Below, one piece after another: positions 34,387 to 42,313 of a DNA stretch of 64,000 bases (position 1 is the first letter of the stretch; each line of letters begins with the position of its first letter). This DNA comes from Marivita sp051251565. Its GTDB lineage: Bacteria > Pseudomonadota > Alphaproteobacteria > Rhodobacterales > Rhodobacteraceae. Made by a program: the position numbers and the translations under genes. The notes under the pieces were generated by a model. It did no database searches. It was not told where the DNA came from and saw only the letters and a list, made by a program, of their open reading frames with translations. The stretch covers positions 62,001 to 126,000 of the forward strand of contig NZ_JBPOFB010000007.1 in the NCBI RefSeq assembly GCF_051251565.1. Reading direction: 5' to 3'.

Positions 34387-36150
34387 ATGGGCAAGGGCAC
34401 GTCATTGACACGTATTTCAACGCGGACAGGATCGCTGTCTTGGCGCGTGCGTTTTGCATTGGCGCTGCTGACCGCAGTGGCCGTGGTGACGGTATTCCTG
34501 ACCAATCGGTATCTGACTGACCAATTCACCGAAAGCACCCGCAACCGGGCGGAATTGCGACTGGCGCTATACTCGGGCAACCTGGTGTCCGAACTGCGCC
34601 GCAACGCCATTGTGCCGCAACTTTTGGCGCGTGATCCGGCGCTTATCGGGGCTTTGAATTCTGGAGATTTCTCGCAAAGCTCGCAGCGTTTGATCTCCTT
34701 TGTCGACGAGATCGGCGCGGCGTCGCTGATGCTTTTGGACTCCGATGGGCGCACGGTGGCCGCAACCAACCGCGAACGGCTGGGCGAACAACATCGCAGC
34801 GCGGGTTACTTCATCGAAGCCCTGCGCTCGAACGCCACCGTCTTCACTTCGCAGCGCGAGGAGGTGGGCAGCTTCAACTTCAGCTATTCGCGGCGCATCG
34901 AAAGCCAGGGCCAGTCCATCGGCGTGATCGTTGTGGAGGTGGATCTGGCCAAATTCGAACGCGCGTGGGCAGGGATTTCCGACGCAGTGCTGGTCACCAA
35001 CAGCGAAGGCGAGATCATCCTCGCAACCGAGCCGCGCTGGCGGGGCCAGACCATCGCCACAGCGCTGGAACGCCAACCCGCAGACAGCGCGATTGAACGG
35101 GCAATCCGCGCCACTGCCGATTGGACAGCGCTTCCGGCGGATGCCTATTTTCAGGGTGAAGCGGTGATGCGCATCGAAGGCCGCATTCCGTTCCGGGGCT
35201 GGAACATGGCGTCCTTCACCACCTATTCCAGCGTCCGGGAACGGGTCAACGCGGTGCTGGCGCTTGAGATCATGGGCTTTGCGATTCTTCTGGCGATGGC
35301 GTTCTATGCCCTGAGCCGCAAGACCGCGCTGCGCATGGCGCTGTTCCAGCGTGAGTCGGCAGAGCTTCGCGCATTGAACCAACGCCTCCAGCGGGAAATC
35401 GCCGAACGCGAACGGGTGCAGGAAACGCTTGCTGTCGCCGAACAGACACTCGCGCAAAGCTCGAAGCTGGCCGCCTTGGGCGAAATGTCAGCTGCCGTGA
35501 GCCACGAATTGAACCAGCCTTTGGCAGCAATGAAAACCTATCTGGCGGGGGCCAAGCTTTTGATGCGCCGCAACCGTCCCGAAGAGGCGCTGTCCGCCTT
35601 TGGCCGGATCGACGATCTGATCGAACGGATGGGCGGCATCACACGCCAGCTCAAAAGCTATGCGCGCAAGGGGCAAGAGGCGTTTTCCCCAGTAAATATG
35701 GGGGATGCGCTGGCCTCAAGCCTGTCGATGATGGAACCGCAGTTGAAGTCGCGCAAGGTCAAGATCACCAAGATCCTGCCCGAAGAGCCGGTGCTGGTGA
35801 TGGGCGACCGGATGCGCATCGAACAGGTGATGATCAACCTTTTGCGCAACGCGTTGGATGCCACCAAGACCGTCGCCGACCCGCAGCTTGAGCTTATTCT
35901 GGCCAGTGGGGAAACTGCGACGCTGACCATCCGCGACAACGGCCACGGGATCGAAGACCTCGATGCCCTGTTCGAGCCGTTCTACACCACCAAACAGCCG
36001 GGTGACGGCGTGGGGCTGGGGCTTGCCATTTCCTCGGGGATCGTCAACGACCTAGGGGGACGGCTTTTGGCGCGTAATGCTGAACAGGGCGGCGCGGTGT
36101 TCGAAATGCAATTGCCGATATTGAACGATCAAACGCAGGCGGCGGAGTAA
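34387..36150 (+). CDS. dctB: C4-dicarboxylate sensor histidine kinase (DctB type)
   Basis: The product has 587 residues. A membrane helix at about 21-41 and a second at about 280-302 flank a periplasmic double-Cache-like sensor domain. A coiled-coil linker (about 320-365) follows. The H box SHELNQPLAAMKTYL places the phospho-His at 373. The N, D and G boxes are present (NLLRNALDAT, IRDNGHGI, GVGLGLAIS). The pattern AALGEMSAAVSHELNQPLAAM is typical of DctB. I chose the ATG at 34387; an upstream GTG would lie inside the promoter. dctD follows four bases after the stop. No DctPQM transporter is in the window. Confidence 0.88.
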   Translation: MGKGTSLTRISTRTGSLSWRVRFALALLTAVAVVTVFLTNRYLTDQFTESTRNRAELRLALYSGNLVSELRRNAIVPQLLARDPALIGALNSGDFSQSSQRLISFVDEIGAASLMLLDSDGRTVAATNRERLGEQHRSAGYFIEALRSNATVFTSQREEVGSFNFSYSRRIESQGQSIGVIVVEVDLAKFERAWAGISDAVLVTNSEGEIILATEPRWRGQTIATALERQPADSAIERAIRATADWTALPADAYFQGEAVMRIEGRIPFRGWNMASFTTYSSVRERVNAVLALEIMGFAILLAMAFYALSRKTALRMALFQRESAELRALNQRLQREIAERERVQETLAVAEQTLAQSSKLAALGEMSAAVSHELNQPLAAMKTYLAGAKLLMRRNRPEEALSAFGRIDDLIERMGGITRQLKSYARKGQEAFSPVNMGDALASSLSMMEPQLKSRKVKITKILPEEPVLVMGDRMRIEQVMINLLRNALDATKTVADPQLELILASGETATLTIRDNGHGIEDLDALFEPFYTTKQPGDGVGLGLAISSGIVNDLGGRLLARNAEQGGAVFEMQLPILNDQTQAAE

Positions 36151-36154
36151 AGCC

Positions 36155-37489
36155 ATGGGCAAAGCCATGAAGATTGCCATAGTCGACGACGAAAAGGACA
36201 TGCGGCAGTCGATCAGCCAATGGCTGGCACTGTCGGGATATGACACCGAAACCTTTGCCAGCGCCGAAGAGGCGCTTGGAACCTTAGGGGCGGATTATCC
36301 GGGGATCGTTATTTCTGACATCAAGATGCCGGGGATGGACGGCATCCAATTGTTGCGCAAGCTGATGGGATCGGATTCCGCGCTGCCGGTGATCATGATC
36401 ACCGGCCATGGCGACGTGCCCATCGCTGTTGAGGCCATGCGCATCGGCGCGTTTGATTTTCTCGAAAAACCGTTCAACCCGGACCGCATGTCCGATCTGG
36501 CCAAAAAGGCCACCAATGCGCGCCGCCTGACGCTCGATAACAGGGCGTTGCGGCGCGAACTGAGCGACGGCACCCAGATGATGCGCAAGCTGATCGGGGC
36601 CAGCGCCGCGATGGAGCGTCTGCGCGAGGACATCCTTGATCTGGGGCAGGCGGACGGCCACGTTCTCATTGACGGGGAAACCGGCACCGGCAAGACCCTG
36701 ATCGCCCATGCCTTGCACGCCGTGGGCAGCCGCGCGGGCAAGAAATTCGTTCTGATCTCCTGTGCGGCAATGGACGAAGACTCGCTGCTGCGGCGCTTGT
36801 TTGGTCCAACGCTGCCGGACGATGCGCGCCTGCCTGCCGTCGAAGAGGCGCGTGGCGGCACGCTTGTGCTCGAAGACATCGAAGCGCTGTCTGATGTCGC
36901 GCAGGCACGCTTGCTCACGATGATCAATGATCAGGGCAACCCGCCTGAAACGCGGATCGTGGCGATCTGCAACCTTCAGGACGAGGGCCGCACCTGCGAA
37001 GACGCGCTACGCCCGGATTTGTACTACAGGCTTGCCGCGCTCAAGATCACACCGCCCCCGCTGCGTAACAGGGGCGAGGATATCCTAACATTGTTTACTG
37101 CCCTCGCTGATCAATATGCCGATGAGTATGGCTGCGAGGCCCCGCAAGTCAGCGCGCAGGAAGCGGCACAGCTTTTGCAAGCGCCGTGGCCGGGCAATGT
37201 GCGCCAGTTGATCAATCTCGCCGAACGCGCGGTGCTGCAATCGCGTCGCGGCACGGGGACCATCGCGTCGCTGCTGATGTCAGACCATGACGAAATGCAG
37301 CCGGTGATGACAACCGAAGGCAAACCGCTCAAGGAATATGTCGAGGCGTTCGAACGGATGTTGATCGACAACACCATGCGCCGGCATCGCGGATCCATCG
37401 CGTCCGTCATGGATGAGCTGTGCCTGCCACGCCGGACGCTGAACGAAAAGATGGCCAAATACGGATTGCAACGCTCCGACTACCTTTAG
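36155..37489 (+). CDS. dctD: DctD-type response regulator with AAA+ domain lacking GAFTGA
   Basis: The product has 444 residues. The receiver domain (1-125) has the phospho-acceptor Asp55 in VISDIKMPG. The AAA+ domain has Walker A GETGTGKT at 174-181, and a Fis-type helix-turn-helix ends the protein. Where sigma-54 activators carry GAFTGA (after LFG), this protein reads LFGPTLPDDARLPAVEEARG, so the sigma-54 contact loop is missing. Walker B reads LVLEDI instead of the usual LFLDEI. It probably activates or represses ordinary sigma-70 promoters. It is coupled to dctB. Confidence 0.88.
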   Translation: MGKAMKIAIVDDEKDMRQSISQWLALSGYDTETFASAEEALGTLGADYPGIVISDIKMPGMDGIQLLRKLMGSDSALPVIMITGHGDVPIAVEAMRIGAFDFLEKPFNPDRMSDLAKKATNARRLTLDNRALRRELSDGTQMMRKLIGASAAMERLREDILDLGQADGHVLIDGETGTGKTLIAHALHAVGSRAGKKFVLISCAAMDEDSLLRRLFGPTLPDDARLPAVEEARGGTLVLEDIEALSDVAQARLLTMINDQGNPPETRIVAICNLQDEGRTCEDALRPDLYYRLAALKITPPPLRNRGEDILTLFTALADQYADEYGCEAPQVSAQEAAQLLQAPWPGNVRQLINLAERAVLQSRRGTGTIASLLMSDHDEMQPVMTTEGKPLKEYVEAFERMLIDNTMRRHRGSIASVMDELCLPRRTLNEKMAKYGLQRSDYL

Positions 37490-37516
37490 GCGGGGCAAAG
37501 CTTTTCGAAATGGCTT

Positions 37517-37542
37517 GGGACGGATTTTCGAAAATCCGTCCC
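37517..37542 (+). repeat. Perfect 26-bp palindrome between convergent genes
   Basis: The arms GGGACGGATTTTC and GAAAATCCGTCCC are exact reverse complements with no spacer. It fills most of the 56-base gap between dctD and the ornithine cyclodeaminase gene, so it can fold on both transcripts. It may be a bidirectional terminator or a dispersed palindromic repeat. Confidence 0.8.
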
Positions 37543-37545
37543 CGC

Positions 37546-38589
37546 TCATCCAGCTGCGCGCATCAGCATTCCATAAAGATCGCGTGGGTTGTCCGGGTCG
37601 GCGAGCAAATCCAGCGGCAGGTTCAACCCGGTCTCAATGGTCAGGTCATGAACCACCCGCAGCGCCGAGAAATCCTCGATCGCAAAGCCCACACTGTCAA
37701 ACAACGTGATCTCGCGCGCATCGCGGCGACCCGGTTCAGCACCGGTGATCACCTGCCATAGCTCTGTTACCGGGTGATCCGCGTCCAATTGTTGGATCTC
37801 GCCCTCGATCCGCGTTTGCGGCGGGTATTCCACAAAGATCGACGACCGGAGGAGGATCGCTTCGGCCAGTTCGGTCTTGCCCGGACAATCGCCGCCAATT
37901 GCGTTGATGTGGACGCCGCTGCCCACCATGTTGTCTGTGAGGATCGTTGCATAGGCCTTGTCTGCCGTGCAGGTCGTCAGGATCTGCGCGCCCTCAATGG
38001 CCGCTTCGGCGCTGGTGCAGGCCACCACGTTCAACCCTGTGCTTGAAAGATTCGCCGCACATTTCGCCGTCGCCTCGGGATCTTTGTCAAACAGGCGCAC
38101 AGTGGTGATGCCGCAGATCGCCTGCATGGCGATGCTTTGAAATTCCGCCTGTGCGCCATTGCCGATCATTGCCATGGTGTCAGCCCCTTTGGGCGCAAGA
38201 TGCTTGGCGGCAACAGCAGACATGGCCGCGGTGCGCAGCGCAGTCAGCAGCGTCATTTCTGACAAAAGCACCGGATACCCGGTCTCCATATCCGCGAGCA
38301 GCCCAAAGGCAGTCACGGTCTGCAACCCGTCTTCGGTGTTCTTGGGGTGGCCGTTCACATATTTGAACGCATAGAGCGTGTCATTTGCCGTCGGCATCAG
38401 CTCGATCACCCCGACAGGGCTATGTGCGGCCACGCGCGGGGTTTTGTCGAACGACGGCCAACGGCTGAAATCATGCTCAATGGCGTCTGCGATGCGTCGG
38501 ATCATCTCGGGCAGGCCGACGTGGTGCACCAGCTGCATCATGTGATCGACGGAAACGAACGGGACAAGGGCCTTGTCTGACGGTTGCAT
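37546..38589 (-). CDS. Ornithine cyclodeaminase
   Basis: The product has 347 residues. The mu-crystallin/ornithine cyclodeaminase family is shown by YPVLLSEMTLLTALRTAAMS, the NAD-binding MIGNGAQAEFQSIA and INAIGGDCPGKTEL. It should convert ornithine to proline and ammonia with bound NAD. It starts ten bases after the arginase stop, so arginine is turned to ornithine and then proline by one operon. The length matches characterised bacterial enzymes. Confidence 0.9.
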   Translation of the reverse strand: MQPSDKALVPFVSVDHMMQLVHHVGLPEMIRRIADAIEHDFSRWPSFDKTPRVAAHSPVGVIELMPTANDTLYAFKYVNGHPKNTEDGLQTVTAFGLLADMETGYPVLLSEMTLLTALRTAAMSAVAAKHLAPKGADTMAMIGNGAQAEFQSIAMQAICGITTVRLFDKDPEATAKCAANLSSTGLNVVACTSAEAAIEGAQILTTCTADKAYATILTDNMVGSGVHINAIGGDCPGKTELAEAILLRSSIFVEYPPQTRIEGEIQQLDADHPVTELWQVITGAEPGRRDAREITLFDSVGFAIEDFSALRVVHDLTIETGLNLPLDLLADPDNPRDLYGMLMRAAG

Positions 38590-38598
38590 GGGCGGTCC

Positions 38599-39522
38599 TT
38601 ACATCAAGCGGGGGGTGGGGCGGTCAAAGATACGGCGACCCAGCGCCGAGGCGGCAAGATCGACCATCAGATGCGCGGTGCGCCCACGTTCATCCAGCAT
38701 CGGGTTCAGTTCGACCAGATCAAGCGAGGTCATCACCCCGCTGTCGCACAAAAGCTCCATCACCAGATGCGCCTCGCGCACGGTGGCCCCGCCGGGCACA
38801 GTGGTGCCGACCGCAGGCGCATGGGTCGGGTCGAGGAAATCCACATCCAGGGACACATGCAGCGCGCCGCCCGCTTTGGCGACATCCTCGAGGAACGGGC
38901 TGAGCAAAGCAGCCACACCGACTTCGTCAATGGCCCGCATGTCAAAGCCGCGCACCTGTGTCTGTGCCATCAACGCACGTTCCGGCAGATCGACCGATCG
39001 CAACCCGATGATACAGGTGTTGGCAGGCGGCACGACGGCGGGCAGGGGCGGGAAGCCGTCAAAGCCGGATTGCCCTGTGGCGTAGGCCAGCGGTGTGCCG
39101 TGCAGATTGCCCGACCCGGTCGTTTCTAGCGTGTTGAAATCGCTATGCGCGTCCAGCCACAGCACGAATTGCGGACGACCTTCCTGCGCAGCATGCGCGG
39201 CCACGCCGGGAACGGTGCCCAGCGACAACGCGTGATCTCCCCCCAGAAAGATTGGCAGCCCTTGCTGGATCGCCTCATGGGCGGCGCGCATGAGCGCGGT
39301 GGTCCAGCCGATTGTCTCGGACAGGTTTACCAACCCGTCACGTTCAAGGATATCATTGGCGTCTGGTGCGACATTGCCCAGATCGGTCACGCGGTGCCCC
39401 AGATCGGTCAGCGCGCGGGCAATCCCCGCGGTGCGATAGGCGTCGGGCCCCATGAGGCAGCCCTTGCGCGCCTTGCCACAATCCAGCGGTGCGCCAACCA
39501 ATACGATATCCTGTGTTGCCAT
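38599..39522 (-). CDS. rocF: Arginase
   Basis: The product has 307 residues. The manganese ligands are seen in GGDHALS (Asp96, His97), WLDAHSDFNT (Asp124, His126, Asp128) and SLDVDFLDP. It hydrolyses arginine to ornithine and urea in the cytoplasm. It is first in an operon with ornithine cyclodeaminase. The Lrp-type regulator gene is divergent, and the 120-base gap holds a perfect palindrome, so local control by that regulator is likely. Confidence 0.94.
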   Translation of the reverse strand: MATQDIVLVGAPLDCGKARKGCLMGPDAYRTAGIARALTDLGHRVTDLGNVAPDANDILERDGLVNLSETIGWTTALMRAAHEAIQQGLPIFLGGDHALSLGTVPGVAAHAAQEGRPQFVLWLDAHSDFNTLETTGSGNLHGTPLAYATGQSGFDGFPPLPAVVPPANTCIIGLRSVDLPERALMAQTQVRGFDMRAIDEVGVAALLSPFLEDVAKAGGALHVSLDVDFLDPTHAPAVGTTVPGGATVREAHLVMELLCDSGVMTSLDLVELNPMLDERGRTAHLMVDLAASALGRRIFDRPTPRLM

Positions 39523-39584
39523 CGATCCTGTGTCCCTTTTGTCTGTGTCGTCAGGTGTATCTGACGAAATGAGACATCAGGAAC

Positions 39585-39599
39585 TGTGCAAATTGCACA
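39585..39599 (+). promoter_or_regulatory. Candidate Lrp-type operator between arginase and its regulator
   Basis: TGTGCAA and TTGCACA are exact inverted repeats around a single A. The site lies 44 bases before the regulator start and 63 bases before the arginase start. Length and symmetry fit a Lrp/AsnC dimer site. Confidence 0.6.
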
Positions 39600-39642
39600 A
39601 TTTGGCGCATGATCTTACATATTGGTAATCTGGTGGATCAAT

Positions 39643-40071
39643 ATGGACGATATCGACAAACGACTCGTGTCTGCGTTGCGCCACAACGGGCGGGCCTCCG
39701 TGTCTGATCTGGCAAGCATTCTGGGGCTGTCACGGGCGACGGTGCGGGCACGGCTGGATAGGTTGCAAATGGCTGGCGATGTGGTGGGCTTTACCGTTGT
39801 GGTCCGGGAAGATGTGGCGCGCGATCCGGTGCGCGCCTTGATGATGATCGGCATCGAGGGGCGCGGCACGGACCGGGTGATCCGGCAGTTGAACAGCCTG
39901 CCACAGGTGCGCGCCTTGCATTCGACAAATGGCCGCTGGGATGTGATTGCAGAGCTTGGCACCGACACGCTTGAGGCGCTCGACGACGTGCTGTTCCGTA
40001 TCCGCAAAGTCGAAGGGGTGACGCAGTCGGAAACGTCCCTGCTGCTGTCCACCCGCAAAAGCGGGCTCTAG
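39643..40071 (+). CDS. Lrp/AsnC-family regulator of arginine catabolism
   Basis: The product has 142 residues. The helix-turn-helix is in residues 5-50 (DDIDKRLVSALRHNGRASVS, DLASILGLSRATVRARLDRL) and the ligand-binding RAM domain in 65-140. I chose the ATG at 39643, which starts right at the conserved MDDIDKRL. It is divergent from arginase, so an arginine- or ornithine-responsive activator is likely. Its TAG stop shares a CTAG palindrome with the stop of the convergent dsbB. Confidence 0.9.
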   Translation: MDDIDKRLVSALRHNGRASVSDLASILGLSRATVRARLDRLQMAGDVVGFTVVVREDVARDPVRALMMIGIEGRGTDRVIRQLNSLPQVRALHSTNGRWDVIAELGTDTLEALDDVLFRIRKVEGVTQSETSLLLSTRKSGL

Positions 40072-40535
40072 GCCGAACGCCGCGCCGCTGCGATCCAGAT
40101 CCCGGCCAGTGCGAGTGAGATGACCATGTTCCAGCTTGCCATCGACAGGCCGAACATTTCCCATGGGACGTCGTCGCAGCGCACCAAGGGTGCGGTCATG
40201 ATCTGGTCGAACAGCTCGTCGGTGGACAGCCCGCCAATGGGGCCAGATGTGCAGGTGGTCGGACCTTCCCACCACCCGCGCTCAACCCCGGTGTGAAAGC
40301 CCCCGATGGCCGCTGTGCTGAAGGCAGCCAACGCGCCAATCCACGCCAGAATCGGTGCTCCGAACCGCAACGCGATCAGGCCGATGACAATCGCCACCAC
40401 ATGCGGATAGCGTTGCCAGATGCACATCGCACAGGGTGGTAACCCGCCGATGTACTGGAACCCGAACGCCCCGAGCATGAGAGCCAGCGATCCGCTTGCC
40501 GCGAGCAGCATCAGTATCTTGCGTGTCACGCGCAT
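40068..40535 (-). CDS. dsbB: Disulfide bond formation protein DsbB
   Basis: The product has 155 residues and four membrane helices. The first cysteine pair is in PPCAMCIWQRYPH; a second pair is spread over TTCTSG and VRCDDVPW in the second periplasmic loop. It reoxidises DsbA and passes electrons to quinone. I chose the ATG at 40535; the frame runs further upstream inside exoD but lacks family similarity. It starts one base after the exoD stop, so the two are probably co-transcribed. Confidence 0.92.
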   Translation of the reverse strand: MRVTRKILMLLAASGSLALMLGAFGFQYIGGLPPCAMCIWQRYPHVVAIVIGLIALRFGAPILAWIGALAAFSTAAIGGFHTGVERGWWEGPTTCTSGPIGGLSTDELFDQIMTAPLVRCDDVPWEMFGLSMASWNMVISLALAGIWIAAARRSA

Positions 40536-40536
40536 T

Positions 40537-41151
40537 CTACATCCCCAACCAGGCTTTGATGATGCTGGCCAGCGTCGCACCCGCAATGACCAGCGTTGCG
40601 ATCCATGTCGTGCCCAACAGAGTGCCCAGAATGACCAAGATACCGTCGCGCTGCAACAGGCCCATCGCCACCACGACCACCGCGATCCCGGGAACCGTGT
40701 TGGTGCCCGGCAGCGGCACCAAGATCGACGCGCTGAATAACACCAAAGCCGCGCCGACCACACGGTCCAAAGGCGCGCGGGTGAGCAGGCCCAAACGCGG
40801 GCGGCTCACCGCCTCGATCCGGCGCAACCATGGGCCTGCACGCGTCGCTAGAACGCGCAAGTCCGCAGAGGACACGCTGCGTGCGGCCAGCCGGGTGGGC
40901 AACCACGGCACGCGCCGCCCCAGCAGGATTTGTGCGGCAACAAACATCAACGGCAACGCGACCACCTGCGGGATTCCGTAGAGAAACGGAATGCAACAGG
41001 GCAGCGCAAGGATCAGTAAAAACAGACCAAAGGCGCGTTCATTCAATTGCTTGAGCACCCATTCAAGCGTGACACTGTCGTTCTGCGCGTCATCGGCCAG
41101 CCGGTCGAGACGGTCCGAAATGGCCATGTCCTCAAACTGTGCGGCTGTCAT
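40537..41151 (-). CDS. exoD: ExoD-family membrane protein
   Basis: The product has 204 residues. The N-terminus is polar, then RAFGLFLLILALPCCIPFLYG and PGIAVVVVAMGLLQRDG match ExoD. Four or five membrane helices are expected. In Rhizobium ExoD affects exopolysaccharide production and alkali tolerance; its biochemical role is unknown. dsbB follows it directly. The ATG is behind a plausible AAGGAGACGCC ribosome-binding site. Confidence 0.88.
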   Translation of the reverse strand: MTAAQFEDMAISDRLDRLADDAQNDSVTLEWVLKQLNERAFGLFLLILALPCCIPFLYGIPQVVALPLMFVAAQILLGRRVPWLPTRLAARSVSSADLRVLATRAGPWLRRIEAVSRPRLGLLTRAPLDRVVGAALVLFSASILVPLPGTNTVPGIAVVVVAMGLLQRDGILVILGTLLGTTWIATLVIAGATLASIIKAWLGM

Positions 41152-41369
41152 TGGGGCGTCTCCTTGGGGCCGATGCGATCGTTGCTGTCGCCAACTGTCT
41201 CGCGGGGTATCAAATCGCTGTGGTCGACACCAGCATTAGACTGAGGCAGAGTTAGGTGTTGCGCGTCTGCCTGGCAGAACATCGTGGATATCGGCCCACA
41301 AAAATGGATGCGTTTTCGCGCAATAGGGGCTGGACCTTTTGAGACAAGTTCGCTAACTCCACATTCCGT

Positions 41370-41455
41370 GCCCAAGTGGCGGAATGGTAGACGCAGGGGA
41401 TTCAAAATCCCCCGACTTAACGGTCTTGTCGGTTCGAGTCCGACCTTGGGTACCA
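41370..41455 (+). tRNA. tRNA-Leu (anticodon CAA)
   Basis: The 86-base sequence begins GCCCAAGTGGCGGAATGG and ends with an encoded CCA. The anticodon stem GGGGA/TCCCC holds the loop TTCAAAA, so the anticodon is CAA, reading UUG. The long variable arm and GGTTCGAGTCC T-arm are present. The first acceptor pair is G-T. Confidence 0.95.
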
Positions 41456-41462
41456 ATCGCTT

Positions 41463-41500
41463 ACAGTGTTTTCTTCATCTCTTGCATGAAGAGAGACTGT
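41463..41500 (+). terminator. Possible terminator behind tRNA-Leu
   Basis: TCTTCAT pairs with ATGAAGA, extended by ACAGT and ACTGT across a small internal loop. Only GCCGATTTTA follows, so the T run is weak. Confidence 0.4.
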
Positions 41501-41656
41501 GCCGATTTTATGGCGCTTGTCGGCATCTTTTCAGAATCGATATCCTGCGGTGATCCTCGTGCCATGTCGCTTTGGCAGCGGTGCCAAATCGCGCGGGACG
41601 CAGTCTTTTTACCAGACCGGGCTTTTCATTGCTGTGGCGCGTGATAGCTCAGGCGC

Positions 41657-42313
41657 ATGGTGTTGACTGTTCAAGACGTGACAAAATCCTACCCCGCCGC
41701 CGAGGGCAGTACGCCTGTCTTGCGTGGCGTGTCGCTGGCGTTGTCGCGGGGGGAAACGCTTGCGCTGACCGGGGAATCGGGATCGGGCAAAAGCACGCTG
41801 TTGCACCTGATCGGTGGCTTGGATAGCGTGGACAGCGGAACAATCCATGTGGACGGGCGCGACATCACCGATATGACCGACACGGCCCGCGCGGCGCTGC
41901 GGCGATCGGAGGTTGGCGTGATCTTTCAGCAATTCAACCTGATCCCCTCCCTGACTGTTGCGGCCAATATCGCGTTTCAGGCGCGACTGGCCGGGGCCTA
42001 TGACGCGGATCACGCGGCCCAACTGGCCGCCGCTTTGGGCCTGACCGACCACTTGACCAAATACCCCGAAGCCCTGTCCGGCGGGCAACAACAACGCGTC
42101 GCCATCGCCCGCACTTTGACGGCACGGCCCAAGCTGGTGCTGGCGGATGAACCAACCGGCAATCTGGACGAGGCCACCGCCTCGGATGTGCTTGACCAGA
42201 TGTTGCGTCTTGTACGCGACACCGGGGCGGCGCTTTTGATGGTGACCCATTCGCACAGCGTGGCCCGGCGGATGGGGCGGCATGTGCATCTGAGCCAAGG
42301 TCACGTGGTGTGA
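41657..42313 (+). CDS. ABC exporter ATPase (LolD/MacB type, AttE-like)
   Basis: The product has 218 residues, a single ABC domain. Walker A is GESGSGKSTLLHLIGG, the signature is LSGGQQQRVAIARTL and Walker B is VLADEPTGNLD, as in the LolD/MacB/FtsE group. It partners the FtsX-type permease encoded directly after it, with a four-base GTGA overlap. The group works at the inner membrane by mechanotransmission rather than classic import. Confidence 0.9.
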   Translation: MVLTVQDVTKSYPAAEGSTPVLRGVSLALSRGETLALTGESGSGKSTLLHLIGGLDSVDSGTIHVDGRDITDMTDTARAALRRSEVGVIFQQFNLIPSLTVAANIAFQARLAGAYDADHAAQLAAALGLTDHLTKYPEALSGGQQQRVAIARTLTARPKLVLADEPTGNLDEATASDVLDQMLRLVRDTGAALLMVTHSHSVARRMGRHVHLSQGHVV

